64,000 nt of DNA from Virgibacillus halodenitrificans JCM 12304 (GCF_001310895.1 NZ_BAZS01000019.1:1-64000); one strand, 5' to 3'. Shown: positions 11,603 to 19,771, counted from the stretch's first letter. Numbers and translations: made by a program. The notes: a model not told the origin generated them from the letters alone.

Positions 11603-12110
11603 GCTTTGTTGTTGGAAAGCTCACTGAAATATTGAATCTGATTGCATTACCGCTACGGAAAATACTGCGCTTTTCGGGGGCGGCTGATGAGCCTCCTCAT
11701 GCTATCGCATTCCGGGGTCTCACCGATGCCTCATCTCCCCCAGAAGTCTCCGTATTTTCCTCCGCTAAAGTGTTACTTTTTAGCGATAAATGAATTTAGT
11801 ATTAGATGTAAAAAGGTCACTTTATATCGTCAAGTACAAGTGAAAGGCCCACTCCGCATTTGAAATATTAAAGCTCATACAAATTGATTGGAGTGGAGGG
11901 CGGCAAAGAAGACACTGTGAGGTAACGAACAGATGTCGCGCTTGTACCCGGAGGTGTGAAAGCGTCCGCATGCAACGAAAATCAATGGGGCACTTCTCCT
12001 CAAATATTTCACTGAGTTTTCCATCAATAAATTTACGTCGCAGTTTCCTTCAACTACGAAGAAACAAAATAAGTTTGTCTCCTCAATAGTTGCAGTAGTG
12101 ACGAAAAAAT
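11603..12110. repeat. Composite intergenic repeat, copy 1 (with terminal inverted repeats)
   Basis: Member of the mosaic repeat family also found near 32.2, 40.6, 43.6 and 46.2 kb. The left end 11609-11634 and the right end 12001-12027 are imperfect inverted repeats (about 23 of 26 matching). Inside, 11649-11770 is a GC-richer unit that starts CGCTACGG and ends CCGCTA, related to 40705-40905. 11881-12027 matches the reverse complement of copy 2 (32081-32470) but lacks its roughly 200-bp core. The right edge continues to a TTGCAGTA motif at about 12090. Short ORFs at 11593-11863 lie wholly in this repeat and I do not call them genes. Confidence 0.8.
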
Positions 12111-12268
12111 TTCCGTTGTTGTTTTTAATATTTGAAATAAGTTATATTTTGAAAGTGGTGTCATCGTATTTTATCAAATTAAATTATTTTTAAATGTGTA
12201 TAAAGTATGTGATGTTACTGAGGTAGGTATTTTAGTTATTGGATACATGGAGATAACATATTATTTAA
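12111..12268 (+). other. AT-rich spacer before SR1
   Basis: About 160 bases with no ORF or repeat that I can support, between repeat copy 1 and the CcpN-type sites of the SR1 gene. Confidence 0.5.
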
Positions 12269-12317
12269 TGTGATATACTAATTTGGGGTTGAAAAATGAA
12301 ATGTGACATATTATAAT
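12269..12317 (+). promoter_or_regulatory. SR1 promoter with two CcpN-type operators
   Basis: Sigma-A promoter: TTGAAA at 12289-12294 and TATAAT at 12312-12317 with exactly 17-nt spacing. Two sites match the CcpN consensus TRTGHYATAYW in full: TGTGATATACT at 12269-12279, just upstream of -35, and TGTGACATATT at 12302-12312, inside the spacer and touching -10. In B. subtilis CcpN represses sr1, gapB and pckA on glycolytic carbon; the same control is inferred here. Confidence 0.8.
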
Positions 12318-12358
12318 ATGTATACGCTAACATAATTTACGGAAAAGGAGTGGACCAG

Positions 12359-12466
12359 ATGGGCACAATTGTTTGTCAAGATTGCCAGACAGTAATCGAT
12401 CATTATAATGAAGAGAAAGTAACTACCCTTTATGGAACATGTCCGACTTGTAATGAAAATAAATAA
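12359..12466 (+). CDS. GapA-binding peptide SR1P
   Basis: 35-residue peptide beginning MGTIVCQDCQTVIDHYNEEK and ending in CPTCNENK. It carries two CxxC pairs (C6/C9 and C28/C31), suggesting metal binding. The start MGTIVCQDC and the pattern EEKVTTLYG match B. subtilis SR1P, which binds glyceraldehyde-3-phosphate dehydrogenase GapA and strengthens its contact with RNase J1. AAAAGGAGTGG lies 8 nt before the ATG. Recognition is from memory of the family sequence plus the locus context. Confidence 0.85.
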   Translation: MGTIVCQDCQTVIDHYNEEKVTTLYGTCPTCNENK

Positions 12467-12480
12467 TTTTAGATAAAGTA

Positions 12481-12528
12481 TATTAATAAAAAGGCTGCAA
12501 TTTATAAATTGCAGCCTTTTTATTAATA
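12481..12528. terminator. Perfect 48-bp palindromic terminator of SR1
   Basis: Two 24-nt arms (12481-12504 and 12505-12528) are exact reverse complements, with a GC core GGCTGCAA/TTGCAGCC followed by T5. It can end SR1 on the plus strand and, being symmetric, speA transcripts on the minus strand. Confidence 0.9.
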
Positions 12529-12590
12529 GAATTATGTTATTTAAAACATATCGCTTTTTCAATCAAATAGCTATCAAGTGGCTCTTATAA

Positions 12591-14063
12591 CTAAGTAAAG
12601 GGTTTATGCTCTTTAATAACGTGTATAGTCTCCAGTGTCTCATCCTGTAACCCCTGCACAGGCAGTCCAGCACGTATATTTTTGTGGATATAATTTATAT
12701 TTTCTTCTGTAATAATTTCTCCCGGGATGAAAATCGGTATCCCCGGAGGATAGACCATAATGGATTCCGCACTGATTCTACCCGCTGCAGAACAAAAAGG
12801 GATAATTTCTGTCTCTGCATAAAAGGCATCTCTTGGTGTTAAAGCTAATAACGGTATATCAGGGATGGATACTTGTACATCTTTACCGCAAATTGTCTCT
12901 GTATTGCTTTCATCCAACCTTTTTAGTGCATGAACTAATTTTCCTGCAGATTCCTTTGTGTCTGCTGGAGTAATAATGCATAAAATATTATAAAGATCGG
13001 ATAACTCTACCTCTATAGAGAAATTCTCCCTTAGCCATACCTCTGCATCATAACCTGTAATCCCTAAATCTTTTACAGATATAATAAGTTTTGTAGGATC
13101 GAAACTGTAGGCAGCTTCCGTTCCAATGATTTCATGTGCTGCACAGTAAACGTAATTTAAGCTGTTTATCTGTTTTCTTGTATCATTTGCTAATCTTAGT
13201 GCTTCATCTACTAATGTAAATCCATTAGTAGCAAGTTGCTTTCTGGCAGTATCTAAGGATGCTAATAATAAGTAAGATGTGGAGGTAGTTGTCAGCATCG
13301 ACATGATTGTTTGTACTTTCTTGTGAGATACGCGTGTTCCCTGAAGGTTCAAAATGGAACTTTGCGTTAGAGATCCGCCAAGTTTGTGAACACTCGTAGC
13401 TGAAAGGTCAGCACCAGCTTGCATAGCTGAGAGAGGAAGCTCCTCATGAAAGTGTATATGCACACCATGTGCTTCATCAACTAACACTGGTATATCATAT
13501 TTATGACTAATGCGTACGATTTCCTCTAAATCAGCAGCGACACCGAAATAAGTAGGGTTGATTACTAGTACTGCTTTTGTATCTGGATGAGCTTTAATTG
13601 CTTTTTTAACTGAATTTGGGGTAATACCATGAGAAATACCGAGTTTCTCATCGAGTTCTGGCTGTATAAAGATTGGAATGGCACCAGAAAAAATTATTGC
13701 TGATGTAACAGATTTATGCACATTTCTTGGAACAATAATTTTGTCACCCGGATTACATACGCTTAATACCATAGTCATTATTGCTCCACTCGTTCCTTGA
13801 ACAGAAAAATAAGTATAGTCAGCACCAAAGGCGTAAGCTGCAAGCTCTTGTGCATCTTTAATTATTGCATGAGGATGATGCAAGTCATCCAAAGGCTCTA
13901 TATTAATTAAATCAATTGAGAATACAGCGTCTCCGAGAAAATTGCGGAATGTAGGCTCTGCAGCTTTCCCTTGTTTATGACCTGGGATGTGAAACGCAAT
14001 TGGGTTCTTCTCTATATGATTCAGTAGTCCAGTGAATAAAGGTGTTTTATGTTGGTTAATCAT
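12591..14063 (-). CDS. speA: Arginine decarboxylase (biosynthetic, PLP fold type I)
   Basis: Converts arginine to agmatine, the first step of putrescine and spermidine synthesis. 490 residues, the same as B. subtilis SpeA. The Orn/Lys/Arg decarboxylase domain has the PLP lysine K227 in SATSVHKLGGS, the cofactor aspartate in LVDEAHGVHIHFH (about 195-207) and the C-terminal domain ending in YPPGIPIFIPGEIITEENI. The neighbouring SR1 RNA is conserved with it. Lysine decarboxylases of the same family cannot be fully excluded, but synteny favours SpeA. Confidence 0.92.
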   Translation of the reverse strand: MINQHKTPLFTGLLNHIEKNPIAFHIPGHKQGKAAEPTFRNFLGDAVFSIDLINIEPLDDLHHPHAIIKDAQELAAYAFGADYTYFSVQGTSGAIMTMVLSVCNPGDKIIVPRNVHKSVTSAIIFSGAIPIFIQPELDEKLGISHGITPNSVKKAIKAHPDTKAVLVINPTYFGVAADLEEIVRISHKYDIPVLVDEAHGVHIHFHEELPLSAMQAGADLSATSVHKLGGSLTQSSILNLQGTRVSHKKVQTIMSMLTTTSTSYLLLASLDTARKQLATNGFTLVDEALRLANDTRKQINSLNYVYCAAHEIIGTEAAYSFDPTKLIISVKDLGITGYDAEVWLRENFSIEVELSDLYNILCIITPADTKESAGKLVHALKRLDESNTETICGKDVQVSIPDIPLLALTPRDAFYAETEIIPFCSAAGRISAESIMVYPPGIPIFIPGEIITEENINYIHKNIRAGLPVQGLQDETLETIHVIKEHKPFT

Positions 14064-14259
14064 CTTTCTTACCTCAATTTCTTCAGTATAAATAACTAGA
14101 GTATTATAGCAAATAATATCCTATAATTCTACTTCGATTTTTCGATAGCCTTATTATGGGTAGGGATGGTAACATAGTAATAATTAAAGTTATGGTTAGA
14201 TTTTTAAGTTATTAATTAATGAGCTGGCACATAATATAAACTTTTAGGAGGTAAGCCTT

Positions 14260-15213
14260 ATGAAATGGGAAACTAGAATTTCGAAACTTCTGGGTATTAA
14301 ATATCCGATTATTCAGGGGGGACTAGCATATCTTGCATATGCTGATTTGGCAGCAGCCGTCTCTAATGCGGGCGGATTAGGACAGATTACAGCTATGAGT
14401 TTATCAAGCACCGACGAATTAAGAAATGAAATTCGCAAATTAAGAAAAATGACGACAAATCCTTTTGGTGTAAACTTTGCCATTGGAGAGCACGGTAGAC
14501 CTTTTGAGCATATGGTCGAGGTTGCAATTGAAGAAAAAGTGCCTGTTATATCTGTGACAGGTGGGAATCCTAAAAAGGTACTTGATATGGTGAAAGAACA
14601 ACCTATTAAAAAGCTAGTTCTCGTAGCTGCTCGAAGACAGGCAGAAAAGGCAGAAGAATTGGGAGCAGATGCTGTCATGGTTGTAGGTCAAGATGGTGGT
14701 GGCCATCTTGGGCGAAGTGATGTGGGAACCTTTACACTAACTCCCCAAGTAGTTGAAAATGTATCCATTCCTGTTATTGCTTCTGGAGGAATAGTGGATG
14801 GTAGAGGAATGTTGGCAGCTCTTGCTTTAGGAGCGGAAGGAATAGAGATGGGGACTCGCTTTATTGCTACGAAGGAATGCGTTCATGCCCATCCAATTTA
14901 TAAGCAAGCAATCATAGACGCCGATGAAAACTCCACTGTGGTTATTAAGCGTACCTTAGGAACGCCGGCTAGAGCTTTAAAGAACCCATGGACAGACAAG
15001 ATTCTAAATGTCGAAAAGGAAGACGGGGGATATGAAGCCTTAAAGAATTTTATTAGTGGCGATGCCAATAAACGTTATATTTATGATGGTAAGGCAGAGG
15101 AAGGTTTTGGCTGGAGTGGACAAGGAGCAGCCAGAATACATGATTTACCGTCAGTTAAAGAGTTAATCGGAACAATGGTACTGGAAGCAGAAAAAATAAA
15201 AGAAAAATTATAA
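14260..15213 (+). CDS. Nitronate monooxygenase-like FMN enzyme
   Basis: TIM-barrel flavoprotein of the 2-nitropropane dioxygenase/nitronate monooxygenase and FabK group, 317 residues. N-terminal KYPIIQGGLAYLA, phosphate-binding GGIVDGRGM and LGAEGIEMGTRF, and the catalytic-histidine motif GQDGGGHLGR (H149) are visible. Likely role is FMN-dependent oxidation of alkyl nitronates such as propionate 3-nitronate. It is not clearly FabK, which usually has a different C-terminal region. AGGAGG ribosome binding site. It precedes yktA by 20 nt and may be co-transcribed. Confidence 0.85.
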   Translation: MKWETRISKLLGIKYPIIQGGLAYLAYADLAAAVSNAGGLGQITAMSLSSTDELRNEIRKLRKMTTNPFGVNFAIGEHGRPFEHMVEVAIEEKVPVISVTGGNPKKVLDMVKEQPIKKLVLVAARRQAEKAEELGADAVMVVGQDGGGHLGRSDVGTFTLTPQVVENVSIPVIASGGIVDGRGMLAALALGAEGIEMGTRFIATKECVHAHPIYKQAIIDADENSTVVIKRTLGTPARALKNPWTDKILNVEKEDGGYEALKNFISGDANKRYIYDGKAEEGFGWSGQGAARIHDLPSVKELIGTMVLEAEKIKEKL

Positions 15214-15233
15214 GACTAACCAGGAGGTTCAAT

Positions 15234-15515
15234 ATGAGTTATCACTATCCAATCGATGATAGTTGGACAACCCAAGAAATAATTGACGTTGTACAATTTT
15301 TTTCATTAATAGAACAAGCATATGAAAAAGGAGCCGCCAGACAGGATATAGCATTGTTATATCGTAAGTTCAAACAAATAGTCCCTTCAAAAAGTGAAGA
15401 GAAAAAACTGTTTGCAAATTTCCAGCAACAATCAGGCTATTCCAGTTTTCAAGTAGTAAAAAAATTAAAAGAGACGGAGCAAGGTATCATAAAAATGAAA
15501 GAGGGACATGCTTAA
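15234..15515 (+). CDS. yktA: UPF0223 protein YktA
   Basis: 93-residue cytosolic protein of unknown function. Features seen: YHYPIDDSWTTQEIIDVVQF at the N-terminus, then a helical region with SEEKKLFANFQQQSGYSSFQ, characteristic of UPF0223. CAGGAGG precedes the ATG. Its neighbour yktB and upstream speA match the B. subtilis order. Confidence 0.9.
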   Translation: MSYHYPIDDSWTTQEIIDVVQFFSLIEQAYEKGAARQDIALLYRKFKQIVPSKSEEKKLFANFQQQSGYSSFQVVKKLKETEQGIIKMKEGHA

Positions 15516-15536
15516 GTATGCCCCTCTTTCATTTTT
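15491..15536. terminator. Shared terminator of yktA and yktB
   Basis: 15-bp arms AAAAATGAAAGAGGG and CCCTCTTTCATTTTT flank a 16-nt loop; the stem overlaps the ends of both convergent genes and gives T-runs on both strands. Confidence 0.85.
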
Positions 15537-16152
15537 ATTTACTTCTCAATGCCATTTGATAAAAAGGAATTAAACTGTTAAAAGTATCTTTTACAGTAAT
15601 GATAAATTTGTCCCCATTTTTCACACGTAAATCCGTACTAGGAAGATGTTGACCTATTAAAAATTCAGCTTTTTTTACATCACGGAAACGTTCCACGTCT
15701 TTCTTTTCAAGCTGTTTGAGGCTAATTGAAGTCTTCTTTGTATGGTCAAGTGATATTCTGTAATAATCTGGAAGTTTCTCTAATGTTTGGTAATTATCCA
15801 GAAATGTTTGTGCAATTTCTTTCTTGTGATCCAATTCATAAATAAGAGCAAGCCAAATAAATACGTGGTCATCAAACAGACCAATTTGAAAATGGGGATG
15901 TTTCTTATAACCGCGTTTATTATCGGCTATGGCAAGCCAGGTATCTTTTGGCGGATTTACTGTCCTTCTAGCATGTTTGGCAATGTGCAGATATACTTCG
16001 TTTCCTAATTGCGCTGATAAATAATCAACCATATAGCTACCTAATTCTTGAAACTTTGGTTGGATTCTTGATTGTATTGCTTCCATTCGCTCATCTAAGC
16101 CATTTATTGAAAATGTATCGAAATCATGCTGGTTAAAACCATCAAAATTCAT
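15535..16152 (-). CDS. yktB: UPF0637 protein YktB
   Basis: 205-residue cytosolic protein of the UPF0637/DUF1054 family, function unknown. Begins with FDGFNQHDFDTFSI, and contains HIAKHARRTVNPPKDTWLA and GYKKHPHFQIGLFDDHVFIW, the most conserved stretches of this family. It converges on yktA and shares its terminator. Length is normal. Confidence 0.9.
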   Translation of the reverse strand: MNFDGFNQHDFDTFSINGLDERMEAIQSRIQPKFQELGSYMVDYLSAQLGNEVYLHIAKHARRTVNPPKDTWLAIADNKRGYKKHPHFQIGLFDDHVFIWLALIYELDHKKEIAQTFLDNYQTLEKLPDYYRISLDHTKKTSISLKQLEKKDVERFRDVKKAEFLIGQHLPSTDLRVKNGDKFIITVKDTFNSLIPFYQMALRSK

Positions 16153-16374
16153 TTATATCTTCCCTTCTCTTTTTCCTGAACTATTTATAATAATTATTAT
16201 TAAATTTTTATAGCAATACGTCAAGTAAGTGAACTTATATCCTTTGTGTGAGTTGGTTTATGTTTAAAAACATCGAAATTTGGGAATTGATAAGTCAACT
16301 AACTGATTTTCAGAAAATTTATTGAACAAAATTGTAAGACAGTCATAAACATATTAAAAGGATGCTGAAAGGTT

Positions 16375-16575
16375 GTGAATCAAGTGAAATATGTAATGGA
16401 GGCCCTGAGACGAAAAGAAGCTGAGGAAAAATTACCTGTCATCCGTATGGAAATTGATTATGAATTGGTAACTCTCCATGATGCCCTGAAAGCAGAAGAT
16501 AAAGTGCAAATTATTAAATCAAAAGAAAAATTGAAGCAGCTTAGAGAACAGCTGCTAAAAATTGAGAATGAGTAA
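16375..16575 (+). CDS. Small helical protein of unknown function
   Basis: 66 residues, predicted to be two amphipathic helices with no hydrophobic segment: VMEALRRKEAEEKLPVIRME then an alternating Lys/Glu C-terminal helix. GTG start at 16375; a second GTG at 16384 is better spaced from AAAGG, so the true start is uncertain. It lies between yktB and the inositol phosphatase gene, where B. subtilis has the small gene ykzI; homology with it is unproven. A proper terminator follows, which supports it being a real gene. Confidence 0.6.
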   Translation: MNQVKYVMEALRRKEAEEKLPVIRMEIDYELVTLHDALKAEDKVQIIKSKEKLKQLREQLLKIENE

Positions 16576-16588
16576 AGAACTCCAATAA

Positions 16589-16625
16589 ACCTTCAACAGT
16601 TTAATACAATGTTGAAGGTATTTTA
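16589..16625 (+). terminator. Terminator after the 66-residue gene
   Basis: Stem CCTTCAACA/TGTTGAAGG with 11-nt loop followed by TATTTTATTT. Confidence 0.7.
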
Positions 16626-16707
16626 TTTCTCTTAAGAAAAATCGTAGACAATGAATAAATCCTTTTAATTTGATAGTATAGAATAAACAGTAGATAGGGG
16701 ATGCGAT

Positions 16708-17517
16708 ATGAACACAGTAGAATTAGACAAAATATTTGACCAAGCTAAGTCTTGGGTTCTTGAAGCAGGAGAGACGATTAGAACGAAAATTAACGATCCA
16801 TTAACAATCAATACGAAGTCCAATCCAAACGATTTAGTAACTGAAATGGATAAGGAAACAGAATTATTTTTTGCGGAAAAAATAAAAGACACTTATCCTG
16901 ATCATCTAATTTTAAGTGAGGAAGGATTTGGCGATGACATCGATTCACTGAATGGCACAGTTTGGATTATTGATCCTATTGACGGAACAATGAATTTTGT
17001 TCATCAAAAAAGAAATTTTGCTATTTCTATTGGTATTTATCAAGATGGAGTTGGGGAAATAGGGCTTATCTATAATGTAATGGAGGATGTTCTGTATAGT
17101 GCAATCCGAAATAAAGGTGCTTATAAAAATGAAGAGAAGCTTCCTTTATTATCTGAATCAGTTAAGATTGAAGAAGCGATCTTAGGGCTAAACCATTTCT
17201 GGTTATGCGAAAATAGATTAGTAAGAGAACAAACGATGCAGCAATTGGTTAGGAAAGTACGGGGAACACGAACATACGGTTCAGCAGCATTAGAGTTTGC
17301 ATACGTTGCAGAAGGTATCATGGATGGATATCTGACGATGAGACTATCTCCATGGGATATAGCAGCTGGAGTTATTATAGTGAATGAGGTTGGAGGAATA
17401 ACTACGGATATTAATGGTGATAAGTTAAATATGATTAAAAGTAATTCGGTTTTTACTTGTAACCCACGTGTCCAGCATATTATCCTTGATGATTATTTAA
17501 GAAAAGGAAGAAAGTGA
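16708..17517 (+). CDS. suhB: Inositol monophosphatase family protein (YktC)
   Basis: Magnesium-dependent sugar or inositol phosphate phosphatase, 269 residues. Metal-binding motif DPIDGTMNF at 89-97 and upstream EEG at 71-73; second motif SPWDIAAG near 220. The substrate could be inositol phosphate, fructose-1,6-bisphosphate or NADP, as family members differ. AGGGGATG ribosome binding site before the ATG. Convergent with the small membrane gene downstream. Confidence 0.9.
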   Translation: MNTVELDKIFDQAKSWVLEAGETIRTKINDPLTINTKSNPNDLVTEMDKETELFFAEKIKDTYPDHLILSEEGFGDDIDSLNGTVWIIDPIDGTMNFVHQKRNFAISIGIYQDGVGEIGLIYNVMEDVLYSAIRNKGAYKNEEKLPLLSESVKIEEAILGLNHFWLCENRLVREQTMQQLVRKVRGTRTYGSAALEFAYVAEGIMDGYLTMRLSPWDIAAGVIIVNEVGGITTDINGDKLNMIKSNSVFTCNPRVQHIILDDYLRKGRK

Positions 17518-17542
17518 TTCATAAATGAATCACTTTCTTTTC
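17510..17542. terminator. Shared terminator of suhB and ylaF
   Basis: 12-bp perfect stem GAAAGTGATTCA/TGAATCACTTTC with loop TAAA, then TTTT. It spans the stop codons of both convergent genes. Confidence 0.85.
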
Positions 17543-17697
17543 CTTCTGGATAATCCATAACCCATAATAGCAAAACCTAGGAAGATAAATAATAAAACAA
17601 GCCAAACGTTGCGGTAAGCAATGGCAACACCAACAGCAACAAACATAGAGATCACTAAAATTGCTAACAATAGTTTTGAAATATTAATTCCTTTCAT
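17530..17697 (-). CDS. ylaF: Small membrane protein, YlaF-like (DUF5325)
   Basis: 55-residue protein beginning MKGINISKLLLAILVISM and ending GYGLSRRKRK. Two hydrophobic segments (about 7-27 and 31-48) and a basic tail predict a two-helix membrane protein with both ends in the cytoplasm. GAGGTGG precedes the ATG. Size, topology and position between suhB and ylaH fit YlaF of B. subtilis. Function unknown. Confidence 0.75.
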   Translation of the reverse strand: MKGINISKLLLAILVISMFVAVGVAIAYRNVWLVLLFIFLGFAIMGYGLSRRKRK

Positions 17698-17864
17698 AAG
17701 GCCACCTCAATTTCTTTCAAAACACAGTATATCTCAAAATGCTAAGATATTCAAAAAGAACAATTAGTGAAATATATGTGAAATAACTAGCATGAACCAA
17801 AAAGATTTAGTATGATGGTAAAAGGTTTTTAAGAATTAAAATGGATAATGATTAATGGGGGAGA

Positions 17865-18170
17865 ATGATGGAGACGAATTACAGTCTTATTTTGGATTTA
17901 CTTATACATTTTTTCGGTACAGATCATATATTTTGGATTTTTTACATATTAAATTTAGTATTTGGTTCCATATCATTTAAGTTAGGGTTTGCTCGAGAGT
18001 TACCTATTTTAAAAACCATTATTGTTTATATTATGCTTGCAATTGGAACGTTCATCTTGACGATATTTAGCATCATGAATCTTCCTATTACGGAGAGCTT
18101 AATCCTTATCGCTTTGGTGTTGGGCATTTATAGATATAGACTACATAAGCAACGAACAGCTACCAAATAA
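17865..18170 (+). CDS. ylaH: YlaH-like membrane protein
   Basis: 101-residue membrane protein. Three hydrophobic stretches (about 22-42, 49-67, 74-92) and a basic C-terminus (RYRLHKQRTATK). GGGGGAGA precedes two consecutive ATG codons; the first is given. In B. subtilis ylaH follows typA; here typA is absent from this position. Function unknown. Confidence 0.82.
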   Translation: MMETNYSLILDLLIHFFGTDHIFWIFYILNLVFGSISFKLGFARELPILKTIIVYIMLAIGTFILTIFSIMNLPITESLILIALVLGIYRYRLHKQRTATK

Positions 18171-18195
18171 AAAACGTCTTTCAAGACGTTTTTTT
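18168..18195. terminator. Shared terminator of ylaH and ylaI
   Basis: Stem AAAACGTCTT/AAGACGTTTT with a 2-nt visible loop and flanking A and T runs, bidirectional. Confidence 0.8.
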
Positions 18196-18397
18196 ATATG
18201 AAATCATTTTTCTTTTTTTTCTCTTTATACAATTGAAAATCCCCAGTGGCATGTCGTTCATATGTTTTCTTTTCAATACGCTCATAGCAATCTTGGCATA
18301 AATACATATGAATTCTTCTATTTCTCAGACGTTTAGCTTGTAAAGAATCATCCTCAATTGACTCAACTGTATCACAAATGGAGCATTTAACTTGCAT
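18194..18397 (-). CDS. ylaI: YlaI zinc-ribbon protein (DUF2197)
   Basis: 67-residue protein with two CxxC pairs (C5/C8 and C34/C37), consistent with one structural zinc. The C-terminal part is basic. Matches YlaI of B. subtilis in size, cysteine spacing (CSIC and CQDC) and location. Function unknown; could bind nucleic acid. Confidence 0.88.
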   Translation of the reverse strand: MQVKCSICDTVESIEDDSLQAKRLRNRRIHMYLCQDCYERIEKKTYERHATGDFQLYKEKKKKNDFI

Positions 18398-18546
18398 AAT
18401 GTCACCTCTAATTTCAAGCCTCTAAATAGTTCTTTTATTTTATTTTAACATAAGAACATTGAATGAAGAAATACAGATTCACGTTTTATTCTTTCATATC
18501 GGGGAATAAATAAGTAAGACCACATTGTAATAGAAAGGACGATTTC

Positions 18547-18849
18547 ATGAAAAAAAGATTTATTGCTTCCGCTGTAGGTGCAACTGGTGCTATTGCTGCA
18601 ACTGGTATGTATCTGAAAGACAAAAATAACCGTGATAAAGTAATGTACAAGGCAAAAGGAATGAAAAATAAGTTGCTGAATAATAACTTAAAAGAGCCAT
18701 TTGAGGATGCTGGTGTGCCTGATCAGTCTGAATCAAAAGATTTAGCTCAATTAGAAAACTCAAAAATGGTATCTGAGGGTTCACAATTTGGTGTTCAATA
18801 TTATAATGAATATAAGAAAGAGAATACAAGTGAAAATGAACAAAATTAG
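18547..18849 (+). CDS. Hypothetical protein with N-terminal hydrophobic segment
   Basis: 100 residues. Residues 5-22 (FIASAVGATGAIAATGMY) form one small, Ala/Gly-rich hydrophobic segment that could be a membrane anchor, followed by a Lys-rich stretch and an acidic, Ser/Glu/Asn-rich tail. A good ribosome binding site (AAAGGA) precedes the ATG, and an 18-bp terminator follows, so a real gene is likely. It sits between ylaI and ylaJ, where B. subtilis has no equivalent that I know. Possibly a small envelope or spore protein; function not assigned. Confidence 0.7.
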   Translation: MKKRFIASAVGATGAIAATGMYLKDKNNRDKVMYKAKGMKNKLLNNNLKEPFEDAGVPDQSESKDLAQLENSKMVSEGSQFGVQYYNEYKKENTSENEQN

Positions 18850-18888
18850 AAAGAAGATTGCCTGCTTTATCAGGCAATCTTCTTTCTA
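18847..18888. terminator. 18-bp bidirectional terminator
   Basis: Perfect 18-bp arms beginning at the stop codon of the upstream gene with a 6-nt loop; ends exactly at the ylaJ stop. Confidence 0.9.
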
Positions 18889-19488
18889 TTATTTATTCTT
18901 CTGATGGTTTGATTGTTCTTCTTGAATTTGGTCTAATTGTTTTTGCTCTTCTTCAGGTAGTACTTCTTTATTTTGGTCTGGGTCTACAGGTTGATCATCC
19001 TGAATTGGAAAATCAGGCATATATCTACCAACGATGGCTGCGAGTTCATCTACAACACCTTGAACAGGGTGACCTTGTTTAATTTTATTTCCCATATTAC
19101 GAATTCTTTCTGTTGCATCTGCATCAGCAACTACGACTGCGGTTTTACCATAAGGATCATGGTAAAGAGCTTCTGAAACTGAATATTTTAAAGTTCCAAC
19201 ACGAGATCTGTCTAAATCTTTATCAACGTCAATACCCACTACAGCATACGGACCTGCCACAACCGCAGATGCCCCTCGGACATTCGGAACATCGCTGGCG
19301 ATATTTGCGAGACGGTCGGCTATTTCTTTATTGGAGAGGTTTTGTAAATCAGTTGGTTCTGAGTTTTTAACCTGTAAGAACTGCTGGTTGTTCTCTTTAC
19401 TCTCCAAGGCTTCTTCTTCATTTTGTTGGCATCCGGCTATAACAAACATAATTATCAGCACTTGAACAAGATATAGCTTTTTCTGCAT
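18889..19488 (-). CDS. ylaJ: YhcN/YlaJ family sporulation lipoprotein
   Basis: 199-residue lipoprotein; lipobox FVIAGC with the modified cysteine at residue 20. The YhcN/YlaJ domain spans about 50-165, with LANIASDVPNVRGASAVVAG and YAVVGIDVDKDLDRSRVG, then a Gln/Glu-rich tail. Family members are made in the forespore and sit in the inner spore membrane. Position as in B. subtilis, except that phoH (ylaK) is not next to it. Confidence 0.92.
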   Translation of the reverse strand: MQKKLYLVQVLIIMFVIAGCQQNEEEALESKENNQQFLQVKNSEPTDLQNLSNKEIADRLANIASDVPNVRGASAVVAGPYAVVGIDVDKDLDRSRVGTLKYSVSEALYHDPYGKTAVVVADADATERIRNMGNKIKQGHPVQGVVDELAAIVGRYMPDFPIQDDQPVDPDQNKEVLPEEEQKQLDQIQEEQSNHQKNK

Positions 19489-19730
19489 TATTTATCACTC
19501 CTTCTTATCACTTGCTATATTAGTTATTTTTAGATAGAAGGGTTTAATTTATACAGGGGTTTAGCTTAAGAGATATTTATATTAGATAAATCATTGGTTT
19601 GAATCCACAATGTTTAGAATTTGAGTTTTAATTTTTGGATGTATCTTTTTTTACGAGCTAACAGGGAGAGAGAAGACGGAACTAATCCAATAATTAAAAC
19701 TACAGGTTCAAAATCCCTAATTTCCTAAAT

Positions 19731-19764
19731 AAAAAAAGCTGCCACATGTATGTGAACAGCTTTC
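19731..19764 (-). terminator. Terminator of the 162-residue gene
   Basis: Outer AAAGCTG/CAGCTTT and inner CACAT/ATGTG arms, with seven T on the minus strand. Confidence 0.75.
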
Positions 19765-19771
19765 TTTCTTG

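Larger units (their letters stand above)
12324..12528 (+). ncRNA. sr1: SR1-type dual-function small RNA
   Basis: Transcript of about 200 nt predicted from the -10 at 12312-12317 to the terminator at 12481-12528. It holds the SR1P reading frame and sits directly before speA, the position of SR1 in B. subtilis. There SR1 also base-pairs with ahrC mRNA; I did not test the pairing here because ahrC is outside the window. The 5' end is estimated from the promoter. Confidence 0.75.

Noticed and set aside
11593-11863. Open frames of 66 and 73 codons after the deacetylase gene
   Set aside because: Inside repeat copy 1, overlapping each other in different frames, no family resemblance.
12311-12562. 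83-codon minus-strand frame opposite SR1
   Set aside because: Antisense to the SR1P gene and its palindromic terminator; hydrophobic low-complexity product, no start signal.
14260-15213. Calling the FMN enzyme FabK
   Set aside because: The GGGHLGR and GTRF motifs are shared by FabK and nitronate monooxygenases, but the context has no fatty-acid genes.
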